Assembly (NCBI GenBank): GCA_963789885.1
Contig: CAWBNB010000033.1
Span: 186,001 to 250,000, forward strand
Reading direction: 5' to 3'
From: DATEDA01 sp963789885
GTDB taxonomy: Bacteria; Pseudomonadota; Gammaproteobacteria; Burkholderiales; SG8-39
Length of the DNA stretch: 64,000 bases
In this document: positions 34,324 through 43,456 of the stretch, piece by piece
Numbering within the stretch: position 1 is the stretch's first letter
How the letters are laid out: each line of letters starts with the position of its first letter
Translations under genes and position numbers: made by a program
Notes under the pieces: model-generated
The model's input: the letters and a program-made list of their open reading frames with translations, nothing else
The model's database searches: none
Told to the model about the DNA's origin: nothing

Positions 34324-35553
34324 CTAAGGCACGGCGGCCTCGATTACGACCGCGACCCCGGTCGCACCGACCTTCACCGGCTTCGAGACGCCCTGCAGGT
34401 CGCCGCTCTGAGCCATCGGGTTACCGGACCGTGAGATCCGCGCGCCCACCACCACTTCCGTGGCACCCGAGAGCTTCCGGTCCGGTGCCATGGCCATCGT
34501 GTCGTCGAGGGAGAACTCGAGGGGGAGGTCCTTGACCTGGCGCCGCATCACCGCGAGCGGCGGGCCGGGACCGCCGGTGGCGCGCGCGAAGACGAACACG
34601 GTGTCGGTAGGCGCGGCTTTCGACGCGAGCTCGGCGGCGAGGCGCACCGTACCCGCAACCTTGGCTGCGGCGGCGGCCGCCTTGGCGGCGGGCGCGTTCG
34701 CAGTGGGTGCCTTCGCCGCCGGGTTGGCTGCGGCGAGCTCGCGCGCTTTCGCGATGCTCGCGCCGACGGCATGCGCCTCCTCTGAACCCGGCTCGAGGCG
34801 GGACTGCACTTTCTCCCACTGGCGGATCGCGCCGGCGTAGTCCTCGCGCTGGAACGCGACCGCGCCGCTCAGCATCAACCCGAGCGGATTCTCCGGATCG
34901 AGCTCGAGCGCGCGCGCGACGAGCTCGGCCGGCTTGCCCTGGAGGTTGCCGCCGTGGGCGAGCGCGAGCGACTCCGCGTAGTCGACGAGGAGCCGCGAGT
35001 CGTTGGCGACGACTTTCTCCGCCTTGGCGTAGGCCTGCGCGGCCTCCTCGTTGCGGCCGAGCACGCGGTACGAGCGGCCGAGCATCGCCCATCCTTCGGC
35101 GTCGTCGGGCCGGTTCTGGAGGCGCTGCGCCAGCTTGTCGACCATCGCTTCGATGTCGGCCCGCCCGAGTTGCGGCTGCGTCTCCTCCGGGTTGAGCGCC
35201 CCCGGGGCGCCGAGGAGGAGGTAGAGCCCCGCCGCCGTGACCGGAAGCGCGATCGCCGTCGCGACGGCGGCAATCGGGCGGCGGCGCGCCGCCGACGGCG
35301 CGCTCTCCGCGACCGCGGTGTCTTCGAGGAGCCGGCGCTTCAGTTCGAGCTTCGCCTGCTCGTACTCCGGGCTGGCGATCGTGCCGGCCGAGTGGTCGCG
35401 CTCGAGCTCGGCGAGCTGGTCCCTGAGGACGGCGGCATTGGTCGCTGCGGCGTCGGCGGCCGCAGAGGCGCGCGGCGCCCGCGCGAGCGGCCACAGCAGG
35501 AATCCCAGCGTCGCCGCGACGAGGGCGAGCGCGCCAAGCGCGAAGAGGATCAT
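34324..35553 (-). CDS. ccmI: Cytochrome c maturation protein CcmI (TPR-domain apocytochrome chaperone)
   Basis: 409-residue apocytochrome c chaperone. It has an N-terminal membrane helix (MILFALGALALVAATLGFLL), a CcmI-type helical segment (AAVLRDQLAELERDH), a second membrane helix near residue 105, TPR repeats (about 140-290, e.g. AEGWAMLGRSYRVLGR) and a C-terminal periplasmic beta domain (GTVRLAAELASK onward). The start ATG 35553 overlaps the ccmH stop (ATGA). It is the last gene of ccmABCDEFGHI. The long Ala-rich linker before the C-terminal domain is compositionally simple but not unusual for the family. Confidence 0.93.
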   Translation of the reverse strand: MILFALGALALVAATLGFLLWPLARAPRASAAADAAATNAAVLRDQLAELERDHSAGTIASPEYEQAKLELKRRLLEDTAVAESAPSAARRRPIAAVATAIALPVTAAGLYLLLGAPGALNPEETQPQLGRADIEAMVDKLAQRLQNRPDDAEGWAMLGRSYRVLGRNEEAAQAYAKAEKVVANDSRLLVDYAESLALAHGGNLQGKPAELVARALELDPENPLGLMLSGAVAFQREDYAGAIRQWEKVQSRLEPGSEEAHAVGASIAKARELAAANPAAKAPTANAPAAKAAAAAAKVAGTVRLAAELASKAAPTDTVFVFARATGGPGPPLAVMRRQVKDLPLEFSLDDTMAMAPDRKLSGATEVVVGARISRSGNPMAQSGDLQGVSKPVKVGATGVAVVIEAAVP

Positions 35554-36041
35554 GCGGGGCGGTCGTCCCCCGCCTCGCCGAGGAGCCGCGCGACGCGCGC
35601 CTCCTCCTCGGGCGAGAGCGCCGCCGCCACCACGCGCGTGCGCCGCCGCCGGACGTACCAGGCGAGCCCGCCGGCGGCCGCCGCAAGCAGCACGAACGGC
35701 CCCGCCCAGAGCGCGGCGGTGGTGCCCTTGAGCGGCGGGCGATAGCGGATGAAGTCGCCGTAGCGATCGGTCATGTAGGCGAGGATCTGGTCGTCGCTGC
35801 GGCCGGCCTTGATCTGCTCGCGGATCTGGCGGCGCAGATCCTGGGCGAGGTCGGCGCGCGAGCCGGCGAGCGACTCGTTCTGGCAGACGAGGCAGCGGAG
35901 CTCCTCCGCGATCGCGTTCAGGCGCCGCTCGACCGCTTCGTCCTCGGCGAGCGGCCGCGCTGCCTGCGCGAGCACCGTGCCGGCGAAGGCGAGCAGCGCG
36001 AGCAGGGAGAGCGCCAGCCCGAGAGCGCCGAGTCGCTTCAC
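35550..36041 (-). CDS. ccmH: Cytochrome c maturation thioredoxin-like reductase CcmH
   Basis: 163-residue membrane protein that handles reduction of the apocytochrome heme-binding cysteines. It has a signal or first helix (residues 4-25), the conserved LRCLVCQN motif (Cys50, Cys53) and a C-terminal membrane helix (about 108-130). A GTG start at 36041 was chosen because it overlaps the ccmG stop (GTGA) and places the signal helix at the N-terminus; further upstream the frame reads as an antisense-like Arg-rich shadow. The stop overlaps the ccmI start. Confidence 0.93.
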   Translation of the reverse strand: MKRLGALGLALSLLALLAFAGTVLAQAARPLAEDEAVERRLNAIAEELRCLVCQNESLAGSRADLAQDLRRQIREQIKAGRSDDQILAYMTDRYGDFIRYRPPLKGTTAALWAGPFVLLAAAAGGLAWYVRRRRTRVVAAALSPEEEARVARLLGEAGDDRPA

Positions 36042-36562
36042 TTCCCAAGCTCCTTCAGGAGCGGCGCGATCTTCTTCTCGACCGTCTCGGGGGTCACCGG
36101 CCCGATGTGCTTCAGGCGGATCACGCCCGCCTGGTCGATCACGTAGGTCTCGGGGACGCCGTAGACGCCGTAGTCGATCCCCACGCGGCCGTCGACGTCG
36201 ACCGCGCTCGCGACGTAGGGGTCTCCTAGCTGCTTGAGCAGCCCGAGCGCATCGTCGCGGCGGTCCTTGTAGTTGAGCCCGTAGATCGGCACGGTCTTCG
36301 TCCCCGACAGCTTCATCAGTACCGGGATCTCGTCGCGGCAGGGCGCGCACCACGACGCCCACACGTTCAGGACCCAGACCTTGCCGCGGAGCGCCTCGGG
36401 CGAGAGCTTCTCGCCGGGCTCGTCGAGGCGCGGGAGCGAGAACGCTGGCGCCGGCTTGCCGACGAGCGGCGAAGGGACCTCGCGCGGATTGAGCGAGAGG
36501 CCGATCGCCAGCAGGAGAACGAGCAGCCCGAACGCACCGAGCGCGAGAACGAGCCGCGTCAT
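36038..36562 (-). CDS. ccmG: Cytochrome c biogenesis thiol:disulfide oxidoreductase CcmG/DsbE
   Basis: 174-residue membrane-tethered periplasmic thioredoxin. It has an N-terminal anchor (residues 3-24) and then a thioredoxin fold with active site WCAPC (Cys72, Cys75) and the cis-Pro region GVPETYVID. It reduces the apocytochrome cysteines together with CcmH before heme ligation. The start overlaps the end of ccmF by 4 bp and the stop overlaps the ccmH GTG. Confidence 0.95.
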   Translation of the reverse strand: MTRLVLALGAFGLLVLLLAIGLSLNPREVPSPLVGKPAPAFSLPRLDEPGEKLSPEALRGKVWVLNVWASWCAPCRDEIPVLMKLSGTKTVPIYGLNYKDRRDDALGLLKQLGDPYVASAVDVDGRVGIDYGVYGVPETYVIDQAGVIRLKHIGPVTPETVEKKIAPLLKELGK

Positions 36563-38514
36563 CCGCGCGCCCCGCCGCCGGCGAGCGCGGCGGCGAACCG
36601 CTCGGCCACCCGCACCCGGTAGCGGCGGTCGGAGGCGGCGAGGAAGCCGCCGAACGCCATGAACAGCGCGCCGAACCAGATCCAGTCGACGAACGGCTTG
36701 TGGTGGGCGCGCACGCTCCAGGCGCCGCCGTCGAGCGGTTCGCCGAGCGAGACGTACACGTCGCGCGTGAGGCCCGTGTCGATCGCGGCCTCGGTCATCG
36801 GCATCTGCGACGAGAAGTAGGCGCGCTTCTCGGGCCGCATCGTGCGCAGCACCTGGCCGTCGCGCTCGAGCGTGAGCTCACCGCGGCTCGCGCGGTAGTT
36901 CGGGCCGTCGACCTCGCGCACGCCGGCGAAGCGGAGCTGATACGGGCCGATCGCCACCGTTTCGCCCGGCGCCATGCGCACGTCCTTCTCCGACTCGTAG
37001 CCCTTGACGAGGGCGACGCCGGTCACGCACACCGCGAGGCCGAGATGCGCGAAGTGCATCCCGTACCATGCCCGCGGCTGGCGCGGTCCGCCCTGCACGA
37101 TCCGTTCGCGGATGTTCGCCGCGGTCGCGCAGGCCACCCACGCTGCGAGTGCGGCACCGAGCGCCGCGAGCGGCTGCCAGCCGCCGAGCGCGAACGGCAC
37201 ACCGATGCCGGCCGCGACCGCGACCGCAGCGGGCACCGCGAGCCGCCGGGCGATCGCGCGCGCCGAGGCTTCCTTCCACCGCGCGAACGGGCCGGTCGCG
37301 ACGAGGAAGAGGAGCGGCACCATCAGCGGCACGAAGACCGCGTTGAAATAGGGCGGGCCGACCGAGAGCTTGCCGAGACCCATCGCGTCGATCACGAGCG
37401 GGTAGAGCGTGCCGAGCAGGACCGAGGCGGCCGCCACGACCAGGAGGACGTTGTTCGCGAGCAGCAGCGATTCGCGCGAGACGAGCGCGAACTGGCCGCC
37501 GGTCGCCGTGCGCGGGGCGCGCAACGCGAACAGCACGAGCGAGCCGCCGATGACCAGCGTGAGCAGCGCGAGGATGAAGACGCCGCGCCGCGGATCGGTC
37601 GCGAACGCGTGCACCGACGTGAGCACCCCCGAGCGCACGAGGAAGGTGCCGAGCAGGCTGAGCGAGAATGCGGTGATCGCGAGCAGCACGGTCCAGCTCT
37701 TGAACGCACCGCGCTTGTCGGTCACCGCGAGCGAGTGGATGAGGGCGGTGCCAACGAGCCACGGCATGAAGGACGCGTTCTCGACCGGGTCCCAGAACCA
37801 CCAGCCGCCCCAGCCGAGCTCGTAGTACGCCCAGTAGCTGCCGAGGGCGATGCCGAGCGTGAGGAAGATCCAGGCGGCGATCGTCCACGGCCGCGACCAG
37901 CGCGCCCACGCCACGTCGAGCCGGCCCGCGATCAGCGCGCCGAGGGCGAACGCGAATGCCACCGAGAAGCCGACGTAACCCATGTAGAGCATCGGCGGAT
38001 GGAAGATGAGGCCGGGATCCTGCAGGAGCGGGTTGAGGTCGCGCCCGTCGGACGGCGGCGGCAGGACGCGCTCGAACGGGTTCGACGTGAACAGGGTGAA
38101 CAGCATGAACCCGGCGCTCACCAGGCCGAGCACGCCGAGGACGCGCGCGACCATCGCGTCGGGGAGCTGCCGGCTCGCGATCGACACCGCGGCCGACCAG
38201 CCCGAGAGCATGAGGAGCCACAGGAGGAGCGATCCTTCGTGGCCGCCCCAGGTGGCGGCGAACCGGAACGGCGTGGGCAGCTTCGAGTTCGAATGGTTGG
38301 CGACGTAGGCCACCGAGAAGTCGTTGCCGACGAACGCGAGCGCGAGGCAGCCGAACGAGAAGAGGACCAGCAGGAACTGGGCGCGGGCGGCGGGTCGGGC
38401 GATCGCGATCCAGCGGGCATCGCCGCGCGCCGCGCCGACGAGCGGCAGCACGCCCTGCACCGCGGCGACGCAGAGCGCGAGGATCAGTGCGAAATGGCCG
38501 AGCTCGGGGGTCAT
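36559..38514 (-). CDS. ccmF: Heme lyase subunit CcmF
   Basis: 651-residue polytopic membrane protein that ligates heme from holo-CcmE to apocytochromes. The heme-handling WWD domain is visible as GWGGWWFWDPVENASFM (about 234-250), flanked by many membrane helices, plus a large periplasmic loop near the C-terminus (about 510-620). Full length for the family (about 640-660). Overlaps of 4 bp with both ccmE and ccmG show tight translational coupling. Confidence 0.96.
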   Translation of the reverse strand: MTPELGHFALILALCVAAVQGVLPLVGAARGDARWIAIARPAARAQFLLVLFSFGCLALAFVGNDFSVAYVANHSNSKLPTPFRFAATWGGHEGSLLLWLLMLSGWSAAVSIASRQLPDAMVARVLGVLGLVSAGFMLFTLFTSNPFERVLPPPSDGRDLNPLLQDPGLIFHPPMLYMGYVGFSVAFAFALGALIAGRLDVAWARWSRPWTIAAWIFLTLGIALGSYWAYYELGWGGWWFWDPVENASFMPWLVGTALIHSLAVTDKRGAFKSWTVLLAITAFSLSLLGTFLVRSGVLTSVHAFATDPRRGVFILALLTLVIGGSLVLFALRAPRTATGGQFALVSRESLLLANNVLLVVAAASVLLGTLYPLVIDAMGLGKLSVGPPYFNAVFVPLMVPLLFLVATGPFARWKEASARAIARRLAVPAAVAVAAGIGVPFALGGWQPLAALGAALAAWVACATAANIRERIVQGGPRQPRAWYGMHFAHLGLAVCVTGVALVKGYESEKDVRMAPGETVAIGPYQLRFAGVREVDGPNYRASRGELTLERDGQVLRTMRPEKRAYFSSQMPMTEAAIDTGLTRDVYVSLGEPLDGGAWSVRAHHKPFVDWIWFGALFMAFGGFLAASDRRYRVRVAERFAAALAGGGARG

Positions 38515-38957
38515 GGTTTCACCGTTTTCTGCGCTTTCGCCGCCTGCTCGAGCGCGTGCGCCGCTTCGGGCGGCATGTAGTTCTCGTCGTGCTTCGCGAG
38601 CACCTCATCGGCGCGGAAGATCCCGTCGTGGCCGAGCCGCCCTTGTGCGACCACGCCCCTGCCTTCGCGGAACAGGTCCGGAAGGATGCCCTTGTAGGTC
38701 ACCGGGATGCTCCTTGCCGTATCGGTCACGATGAACTCGACCGTCAGGCCGTCGCCGAGGCGCTTCAGGCTGCCCGCCTGCACCATGCCTCCCACCCGGA
38801 ACGCGCGGTCCTTCGGCGCCTCGCCGGCGGCGATCTGCGACGGGCTGAAGAAGAACACGAGGTTCGACTGGAACGCGTTCAGCACCAGCGCGGCGGCGAC
38901 CGCGATCGCAGCTACCCCGGCCCCGATGATCGCGAGACGCTTATGCCGCGGCTTCAC
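38511..38957 (-). CDS. ccmE: Heme chaperone CcmE
   Basis: 148-residue membrane-anchored periplasmic heme chaperone. It has an N-terminal helix (about 8-28), an OB-fold domain with FRVGGMVQAGS, and the covalent heme-binding His123 within AKHDENYMPP. The start is GTG at 38957, inside the last codons of ccmD, with AGGAGG a few bases upstream. The C-terminal tail is short and Ala/Lys-rich, as usual. Confidence 0.95.
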   Translation of the reverse strand: MKPRHKRLAIIGAGVAAIAVAAALVLNAFQSNLVFFFSPSQIAAGEAPKDRAFRVGGMVQAGSLKRLGDGLTVEFIVTDTARSIPVTYKGILPDLFREGRGVVAQGRLGHDGIFRADEVLAKHDENYMPPEAAHALEQAAKAQKTVKP

Positions 38958-39135
38958 TTGGAGTCCTCCTGGCGGCGCCTTCGAGCGCCTTCAGCCGCGC
39001 CGCCGCCGCGCGCCGGCGCGCACGCACGACGACCGGCTCGATGATCATGCAGAGCGCGACCACGCCGTAGCCTCCCCACACGTACGGCGCGTAGCCGCCC
39101 ATCGCGAAGAACTCGGCTGCGCTCCCCCAGGTCAT
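38941..39135 (-). CDS. ccmD: Heme exporter accessory protein CcmD
   Basis: 64-residue small membrane protein starting MTWGSAAEFFAMGGYAPYVW, followed by one helix (GVVALCMIIEPVVV) and a basic Arg/Ala tail, the classic CcmD pattern. The ATG at 39135 overlaps the ccmC stop (ATGA), and the end overlaps the ccmE start by 17 bp. It helps release holo-CcmE from the CcmABC complex. Confidence 0.92.
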   Translation of the reverse strand: MTWGSAAEFFAMGGYAPYVWGGYGVVALCMIIEPVVVRARRRAAAARLKALEGAARRTPSEAAA

Positions 39136-39863
39136 GCTGCCACCAGCTCGTGCACCCAGCCCGAATGGCGCTCGCGCTCGAGGATGATCGCCCGCACTCG
39201 CGCGAGCGCGACCGCGATCGAGTACATCCAGAACGCGAACACCATGACGATCATGCCGGCGAACATCACCGCGGCCATCGACGGCGCGCGCGTCACGCTC
39301 ACCGAGGCGCCCTGGTGGAGCGTGTTCCACCACTGCACCGAGAAGTAGATGATCGGGATGTTGACGGCGCCGACAAGGGCCAGCACCGCGCAGGCCTTGT
39401 CCGCGCGCCGCGTTTCGTCGATCGCCGCGTGCAGCGCCATGACGCCGATGTACAGGAAGAGGAGCACGAGCTCGGAGGTGAGGCGCGCATCCCAGACCCA
39501 GTAGGTGCCCCAGGTCGGCTTGCCCCAGAGCGCGCCGGTCCAGAGGCTGAGGAACGCGAACAGCGCGCCGGTCGGCGCGAGCGCCGCCGCCATCATGTAC
39601 GAGAGGCGGGTGTTGAAGACGAGGCCGATCGCCGCCCAGCCCGCCATCACCAGGTAGATGAACATCGACATCCAGGACGCCGGGACATGCACGAAGATGA
39701 TGCGGTAGGACTCGCCCTGCTGGGCGTCGGTCGGCGCGACGAAGAAGGCGATGTAGAGCCCGACGAGCGCGAGGATCGCGGCCGCGCCGGCGAACCACGG
39801 CACCATCTTCCCGGCGAGCGGGTAGAAGGTCTGCGGCGAGGAGAAGCGAAACCAGTTGGCCAT
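39132..39863 (-). CDS. ccmC: Heme exporter/heme-handling protein CcmC
   Basis: 243-residue membrane protein that loads heme on CcmE. It contains the WWD-type signature region WGTYWVWDARLTSEL and six predicted helices, with conserved His residues facing the periplasm. Typical length. It lies 1 bp after the ccmB stop and overlaps ccmD. Confidence 0.95.
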   Translation of the reverse strand: MANWFRFSSPQTFYPLAGKMVPWFAGAAAILALVGLYIAFFVAPTDAQQGESYRIIFVHVPASWMSMFIYLVMAGWAAIGLVFNTRLSYMMAAALAPTGALFAFLSLWTGALWGKPTWGTYWVWDARLTSELVLLFLYIGVMALHAAIDETRRADKACAVLALVGAVNIPIIYFSVQWWNTLHQGASVSVTRAPSMAAVMFAGMIVMVFAFWMYSIAVALARVRAIILERERHSGWVHELVAA

Positions 39864-39864
39864 G

Positions 39865-40548
39865 TCATTCCAGCGCTATGCGCAGGGCCGCCGTGATCGC
39901 CCACGGCGCGAAGAAACCCGCAATCACCAGGCACGCCCCAAGCAGAGACAGGTGCGCGGCGGCCCCGGTTCCCGCGAGATTCGCGTCGACCGCGCCGGCG
40001 CCGAACACCAGCGCCGGCACGTAGAGCGGGAGGACGATCAGCGCCACCAGCAACCCGCCCCCGCGCACGCCGAGCGTGAGCGCCGCCCCGATCGCCCCGA
40101 CCAGGCTCAGCACCGGGGTGCCGAGGAGAAGGGAGGCGACGAGCACCGCGATCGTGTCGGCGGGCAGGCCGTATTGTAAGGCGAGCACCGGGGCGGCGAC
40201 GATGAGCGGCAGCCCGGACACGAGCCAGTGCGCGGCGACCTTCGCCGCGGCCAGCAGCACGAACGGCTCCGGCGAGAGCGCCAGCTGCTCGAGGGTGCCG
40301 TCCTCGTAGTCGGCGGCGAAGAGTCGGGCGAGCGCGAGCATGGTCGCGAGCAGCGCACCGACCCACAGCACGCCCGGCCCGATCCGGCGCAGGAGCTCGG
40401 GCTCCGGCCCGATCCCGAGCGGGAAGAGGCTTGCGACGATCACGAAGAAGAACACCGGTGCGAGCGCGTCCGACTTGCGGCGCAGCGCGAGCAGCAGGTC
40501 GCGCCGCAGGACCCCGAGCGCGGCGGCGAGCGCGCCCGCTTCGGTCAT
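39865..40548 (-). CDS. ccmB: Heme exporter protein CcmB
   Basis: 227-residue six-helix membrane protein of the CcmABC complex. The start MTEAGALAAALGVLRRDLLLALRRKSDAL at 40548 was chosen because it overlaps the ccmA stop (ATGA) and matches the family N-terminus, including the Arg-rich first loop. The features FADDYEDG-type (here FAADYEDGTLEQLALSP) and GTPVLSLVGA are characteristic. Confidence 0.94.
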   Translation of the reverse strand: MTEAGALAAALGVLRRDLLLALRRKSDALAPVFFFVIVASLFPLGIGPEPELLRRIGPGVLWVGALLATMLALARLFAADYEDGTLEQLALSPEPFVLLAAAKVAAHWLVSGLPLIVAAPVLALQYGLPADTIAVLVASLLLGTPVLSLVGAIGAALTLGVRGGGLLVALIVLPLYVPALVFGAGAVDANLAGTGAAAHLSLLGACLVIAGFFAPWAITAALRIALE

Positions 40549-41159
40549 GCACCCAGCTTCAGCGTGTCGAAGCGCGCCCGCGTCGTGACCGGCTGATGGC
40601 TCGTCACCACCGCGAGCCCGCCCGTCTCGAGGTGCCGGTCGATGGCCGCGGCGAGCCATTCGACCCCGCCGGCGTCGAGCGCCGCGACCGGCTCGTCGAG
40701 CACCCAGAGCTTGGCGCGGGAAAAGAGCAGCCGCGCGAGCGCGGTCCGGCGTTTCTGGCCCTGCGAGAGACTGCGCACGGGGAGGTCCGCCTGCGCGCCG
40801 ACGCCCGCCCGCTCCAGCGCGTCGCGCGCCTCGCCCTCGACTATCGGCCGGCCAGCGAGGGCCCCAGCGGCGCGCACGTTCTCGAGCGCACTGAGGTCAT
40901 CCTTCAAGGCGTTCGCGTGCCCGCACCAGAGCACTTCGCGGCGATAGGCCTCGCCGAGCGACCGGATCGGCTGCCCCTCCCACGCGACTTCGCCCTCCGC
41001 AGGCGGCGACAGGCCGACCAGAATGCGGAGCAGGCTCGTCTTGCCGGTGCCGTTCGCCCCCTGGACGAGGAGCCCGGCGCCCGCCGCGAGCGCGAAGGAG
41101 ACGCCGGAAAAGAGCGTCCGGTCCCCTCGAATGCACTCCAGCGCCATTGCGGCGAGCAT
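40545..41159 (-). CDS. ccmA: Cytochrome c biogenesis ABC ATPase CcmA
   Basis: 204-residue ATPase that powers release of holo-CcmE from CcmCD. Walker A GANGTGKTS, signature LSQGQKRR and Walker B LWVLDEPVAAL are present. The first five residues MLAAM offer two ATGs; the second (MALECIRGDRTLF) is closer to the usual family start, and both are possible. It is the first gene of the leftward ccm operon, divergent from trxC with about 94 bp between them, which must hold the ccm promoter. Confidence 0.95.
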   Translation of the reverse strand: MLAAMALECIRGDRTLFSGVSFALAAGAGLLVQGANGTGKTSLLRILVGLSPPAEGEVAWEGQPIRSLGEAYRREVLWCGHANALKDDLSALENVRAAGALAGRPIVEGEARDALERAGVGAQADLPVRSLSQGQKRRTALARLLFSRAKLWVLDEPVAALDAGGVEWLAAAIDRHLETGGLAVVTSHQPVTTRARFDTLKLGA

Positions 41160-41253
41160 TGTGACTCCACGCGAAAGGCCGGTATCTTACTGAACGGCGC
41201 TCCGGACTCGTCGGCCGCTTGAAAACCCGCCCGTTCCGCCCCAACTCGCCTCC

Positions 41254-41691
41254 ATGGCCGATCCTGCGCACGTCGTCTGTCCGCACTGCAACACGACCAA
41301 CCGCGTCCCGCGCGACCGGTTGCGCGACGGCCCCACCTGCGGCAGGTGCAAGCGGCCGCTCTTCGACGGCCGGCCGGTAGAGCTCGATGGCCCCGCGCTC
41401 GAGCGCCACGTCGCGGCGAGCGACATCCCAGTGGTCGTCGATTTCTGGGCGCCGTGGTGCGGGCCCTGCAAGATGATGGCGCCGCATTTCGAGCGCGCGG
41501 CGAGCGAGCTCGAGCCGGAGGTCCGGCTCGTCAAGGTGAACACCGAGGAAGAACAGGGCGCGGCGGCGAGGTACAACATCCGCTCGATCCCGACGTTGGT
41601 CGCATTCAAGGGCGGCCGCGAAGTGGCGCGCCAGTCGGGCGCGATGGACGCCGCGAACCTCGCGCGCTGGGTTCGGTCGACGATCGCATAG
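41254..41691 (+). CDS. trxC: Thioredoxin 2 (TrxC) with N-terminal zinc finger
   Basis: 145-residue cytoplasmic thioredoxin. The N-terminal zinc site is formed by CPHC (Cys9, Cys12) and CGRC (Cys29, Cys32); the redox active site is WCGPC (Cys69, Cys72) in a standard fold, with IRSIPTLVAFKGG as the cis-Pro loop. TrxC proteins act in oxidative stress. The gene is divergent from ccmA and ends 5 bp before the convergent alcohol dehydrogenase gene. Confidence 0.95.
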   Translation: MADPAHVVCPHCNTTNRVPRDRLRDGPTCGRCKRPLFDGRPVELDGPALERHVAASDIPVVVDFWAPWCGPCKMMAPHFERAASELEPEVRLVKVNTEEEQGAAARYNIRSIPTLVAFKGGREVARQSGAMDAANLARWVRSTIA

Positions 41692-41696
41692 CGCGC

Positions 41697-42680
41697 TCAA
41701 GGTACCAGCACCGCCGCGCCGTTGATCCGGCCCTCGCGCACCCGCGCGAGCGCCTCGTTCGCCTGCGCGAGCGGAAACGTCTCCACCGCAGTGCGTACCG
41801 GCACCTGCGGGGCGAGGCGCAGGAACTCCTCGCCGTCCCGGCGCGTCAGGTTTGCGACCGACACGATCTCCCGCTCGCCCCACAGGATCTCGTACGGGAA
41901 TGCCGGGATCTCGCTCATGTGGATCCCCGCGCAGACCACCGTCCCGCCTTTCGCGATCGCCCGCAGGGCCGCCGGCACCAGCGCGCCCACCGGGGCGAAG
42001 ATGATCGCCGCGTCGAGCGGCGCCGGCGGTGCGGCGGTCGAGTCCCCCGCCCACGCCGCGCCGAGCCCGAGCGCGAAGCCTTGCGCCGACGAATCGCCGG
42101 GGCGCGTGAACGCGAACACTTCCCGTCCCTGCCACGCGGCGATCTGGCACACGATGTGGGCCGCGGCGCCGAAGCCGTAGATGCCGAGCCGCCGCGCGTC
42201 GCCGGCGGCGACGAGCGAGCGGTGACCGATCAGGCCGGCGCAGAGGAGCGGCGCCGCCTCGGCGTCGCCGTACCGCTCGGGCAACGGGAAGCAGTACCGC
42301 GCATCGGCGACCGCGTACTCGGCGTAGCCGCCGTCGAGGTGATAGCCGGTGAAGCGCGCGGCATCGCACAGATTCTCGCGCCCGCTCGCACAGTACCGGC
42401 AGCGGCCGCAGGTCCAGCCGAGCCAGGGCACGCCGACGCGGTCCCCGGGCGCGAGCTCGGCGACGTCTGCGCCGCACGTCTCGACCCTGCCCACGATCTC
42501 ATGGCCCGGCACGATCGGGGAGCGGACGAACGGAAGCTCGCCGTCGCAAATGTGGAGATCGGTCCGGCAGACCCCGCACGCCGTGACGCGTACGAGCACC
42601 TGCCCAGGCCCTGGTACGGCCCGGTCGATCTCGGCGAGCCGCAGCGGCCGGCCCGGGTTGTCGAGCAGCATCGCCCGCAT
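41697..42680 (-). CDS. Zinc-dependent alcohol dehydrogenase family protein
   Basis: 327-residue medium-chain dehydrogenase. The catalytic zinc ligands are Cys38 and His60 (VPGHEIVG); the structural zinc site is CGRCRYCASGRENLC (about residues 90-104). A Rossmann region follows (LGIYGFGAAAHIVCQIA), with substrate loops ending in the family tail GRINGAAVLV. The ATG at 42680 was chosen for its GAGGAA upstream; an ATG at 42779 would add 33 residues with no ribosome site. Glycine spacing suggests NAD(P) use, but the substrate is not predictable. It is convergent with trxC and divergent from the hemerythrin gene. Confidence 0.88.
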   Translation of the reverse strand: MRAMLLDNPGRPLRLAEIDRAVPGPGQVLVRVTACGVCRTDLHICDGELPFVRSPIVPGHEIVGRVETCGADVAELAPGDRVGVPWLGWTCGRCRYCASGRENLCDAARFTGYHLDGGYAEYAVADARYCFPLPERYGDAEAAPLLCAGLIGHRSLVAAGDARRLGIYGFGAAAHIVCQIAAWQGREVFAFTRPGDSSAQGFALGLGAAWAGDSTAAPPAPLDAAIIFAPVGALVPAALRAIAKGGTVVCAGIHMSEIPAFPYEILWGEREIVSVANLTRRDGEEFLRLAPQVPVRTAVETFPLAQANEALARVREGRINGAAVLVP

Positions 42681-42803
42681 CGTCGGTTCCTCGTCGTTCG
42701 CACCCTGGACCGCCCCGCCGCTCGCCGGTTTGATCTCGGTCAACCGGATGCCGGCGGGCCGGCGCAGGATGGGTGCCATTGGATTATCCGCGCAGAGGAC
42801 CGT

Positions 42804-43403
42804 ATGAAAGCATCGGCCGAACCGCTCGCCGCGCTCTACTCGGAGCACCGCTCGATGGCGGCGGTGCTCGCCGCGCTGGAGGCCCTCGTCCGCGAGCGGC
42901 GCGACCGCGGGGCGCGGATCGACCCACGCGTTTTCCGCGCGGCGCTCTACTACCTCGATGTCTTCGCCGAGCGCGAGCACCATCCGAAGGAGGAGCGGGC
43001 GCTTTTCAGCCGGCTGCGCGCGCGCACTCGCGAAGCCGACGCGGTGCTCGACGAGCTCGGACGCGAGCACGAATCGGGCGAACGCGCGATGCGCGAGCTC
43101 GAGCAGGCGCTGGTCCGCTTCGAGGAAGGGGGCGACACGGAGTTCGCCGCGTTCGCGACCGCCGTCGAGCGCTTCGTCGGCCGCTACCGCGAGCACATGC
43201 GCAAGGAAGAGCGCGACGTCATGCCCCTCGCGCGCCGCGTCCTGAACGCCGACGACTGGGCGGCGGTCGAGGCCGCCTTTGCCGCCCACCGGGACCCGCT
43301 CGCCGGGGCGAGTACCGACGACTACGAGGCGCTCTTCCAGCGCATCGTGAGCCTCGCGCCGGCACCGATCGGGCTCGGCCCGCCGGCGTCGCGCCGAAGC
43401 TGA
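42804..43403 (+). CDS. Hemerythrin-like (HHE) domain protein
   Basis: 199-residue soluble four-helix protein with non-heme di-iron ligands in the hemerythrin pattern: EHRSM near the start, EREHHPKEERALF (about 52-64), GREHESGERAM (about 90-100) and YREHMRKEERDVMPLA (about 131-146). Such proteins bind O2 or NO or repair iron centres. In a nitrate-reducing, cytochrome-rich genome a role in nitric oxide or oxygen sensing is plausible but unproven. It is divergent from the alcohol dehydrogenase gene, with a short shared upstream region. Confidence 0.88.
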   Translation: MKASAEPLAALYSEHRSMAAVLAALEALVRERRDRGARIDPRVFRAALYYLDVFAEREHHPKEERALFSRLRARTREADAVLDELGREHESGERAMRELEQALVRFEEGGDTEFAAFATAVERFVGRYREHMRKEERDVMPLARRVLNADDWAAVEAAFAAHRDPLAGASTDDYEALFQRIVSLAPAPIGLGPPASRRS

Positions 43404-43430
43404 GCGCCCGGGGAGTGGTGGGTCGGCGGG

Positions 43431-43436
43431 TATAAT
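43431..43436 (+). promoter_or_regulatory. Perfect TATAAT -10 element ahead of the ABC/methyltransferase operon
   Basis: TATAAT ends 20 bases before the ATG at 43457, implying a leader of about 14 nt without an obvious Shine-Dalgarno site. No good -35 hexamer lies 16-18 bases upstream, so the promoter may need an activator or an extended -10. Confidence 0.45.
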
Positions 43437-43456
43437 CGCCCCGCTGCAACCACTCC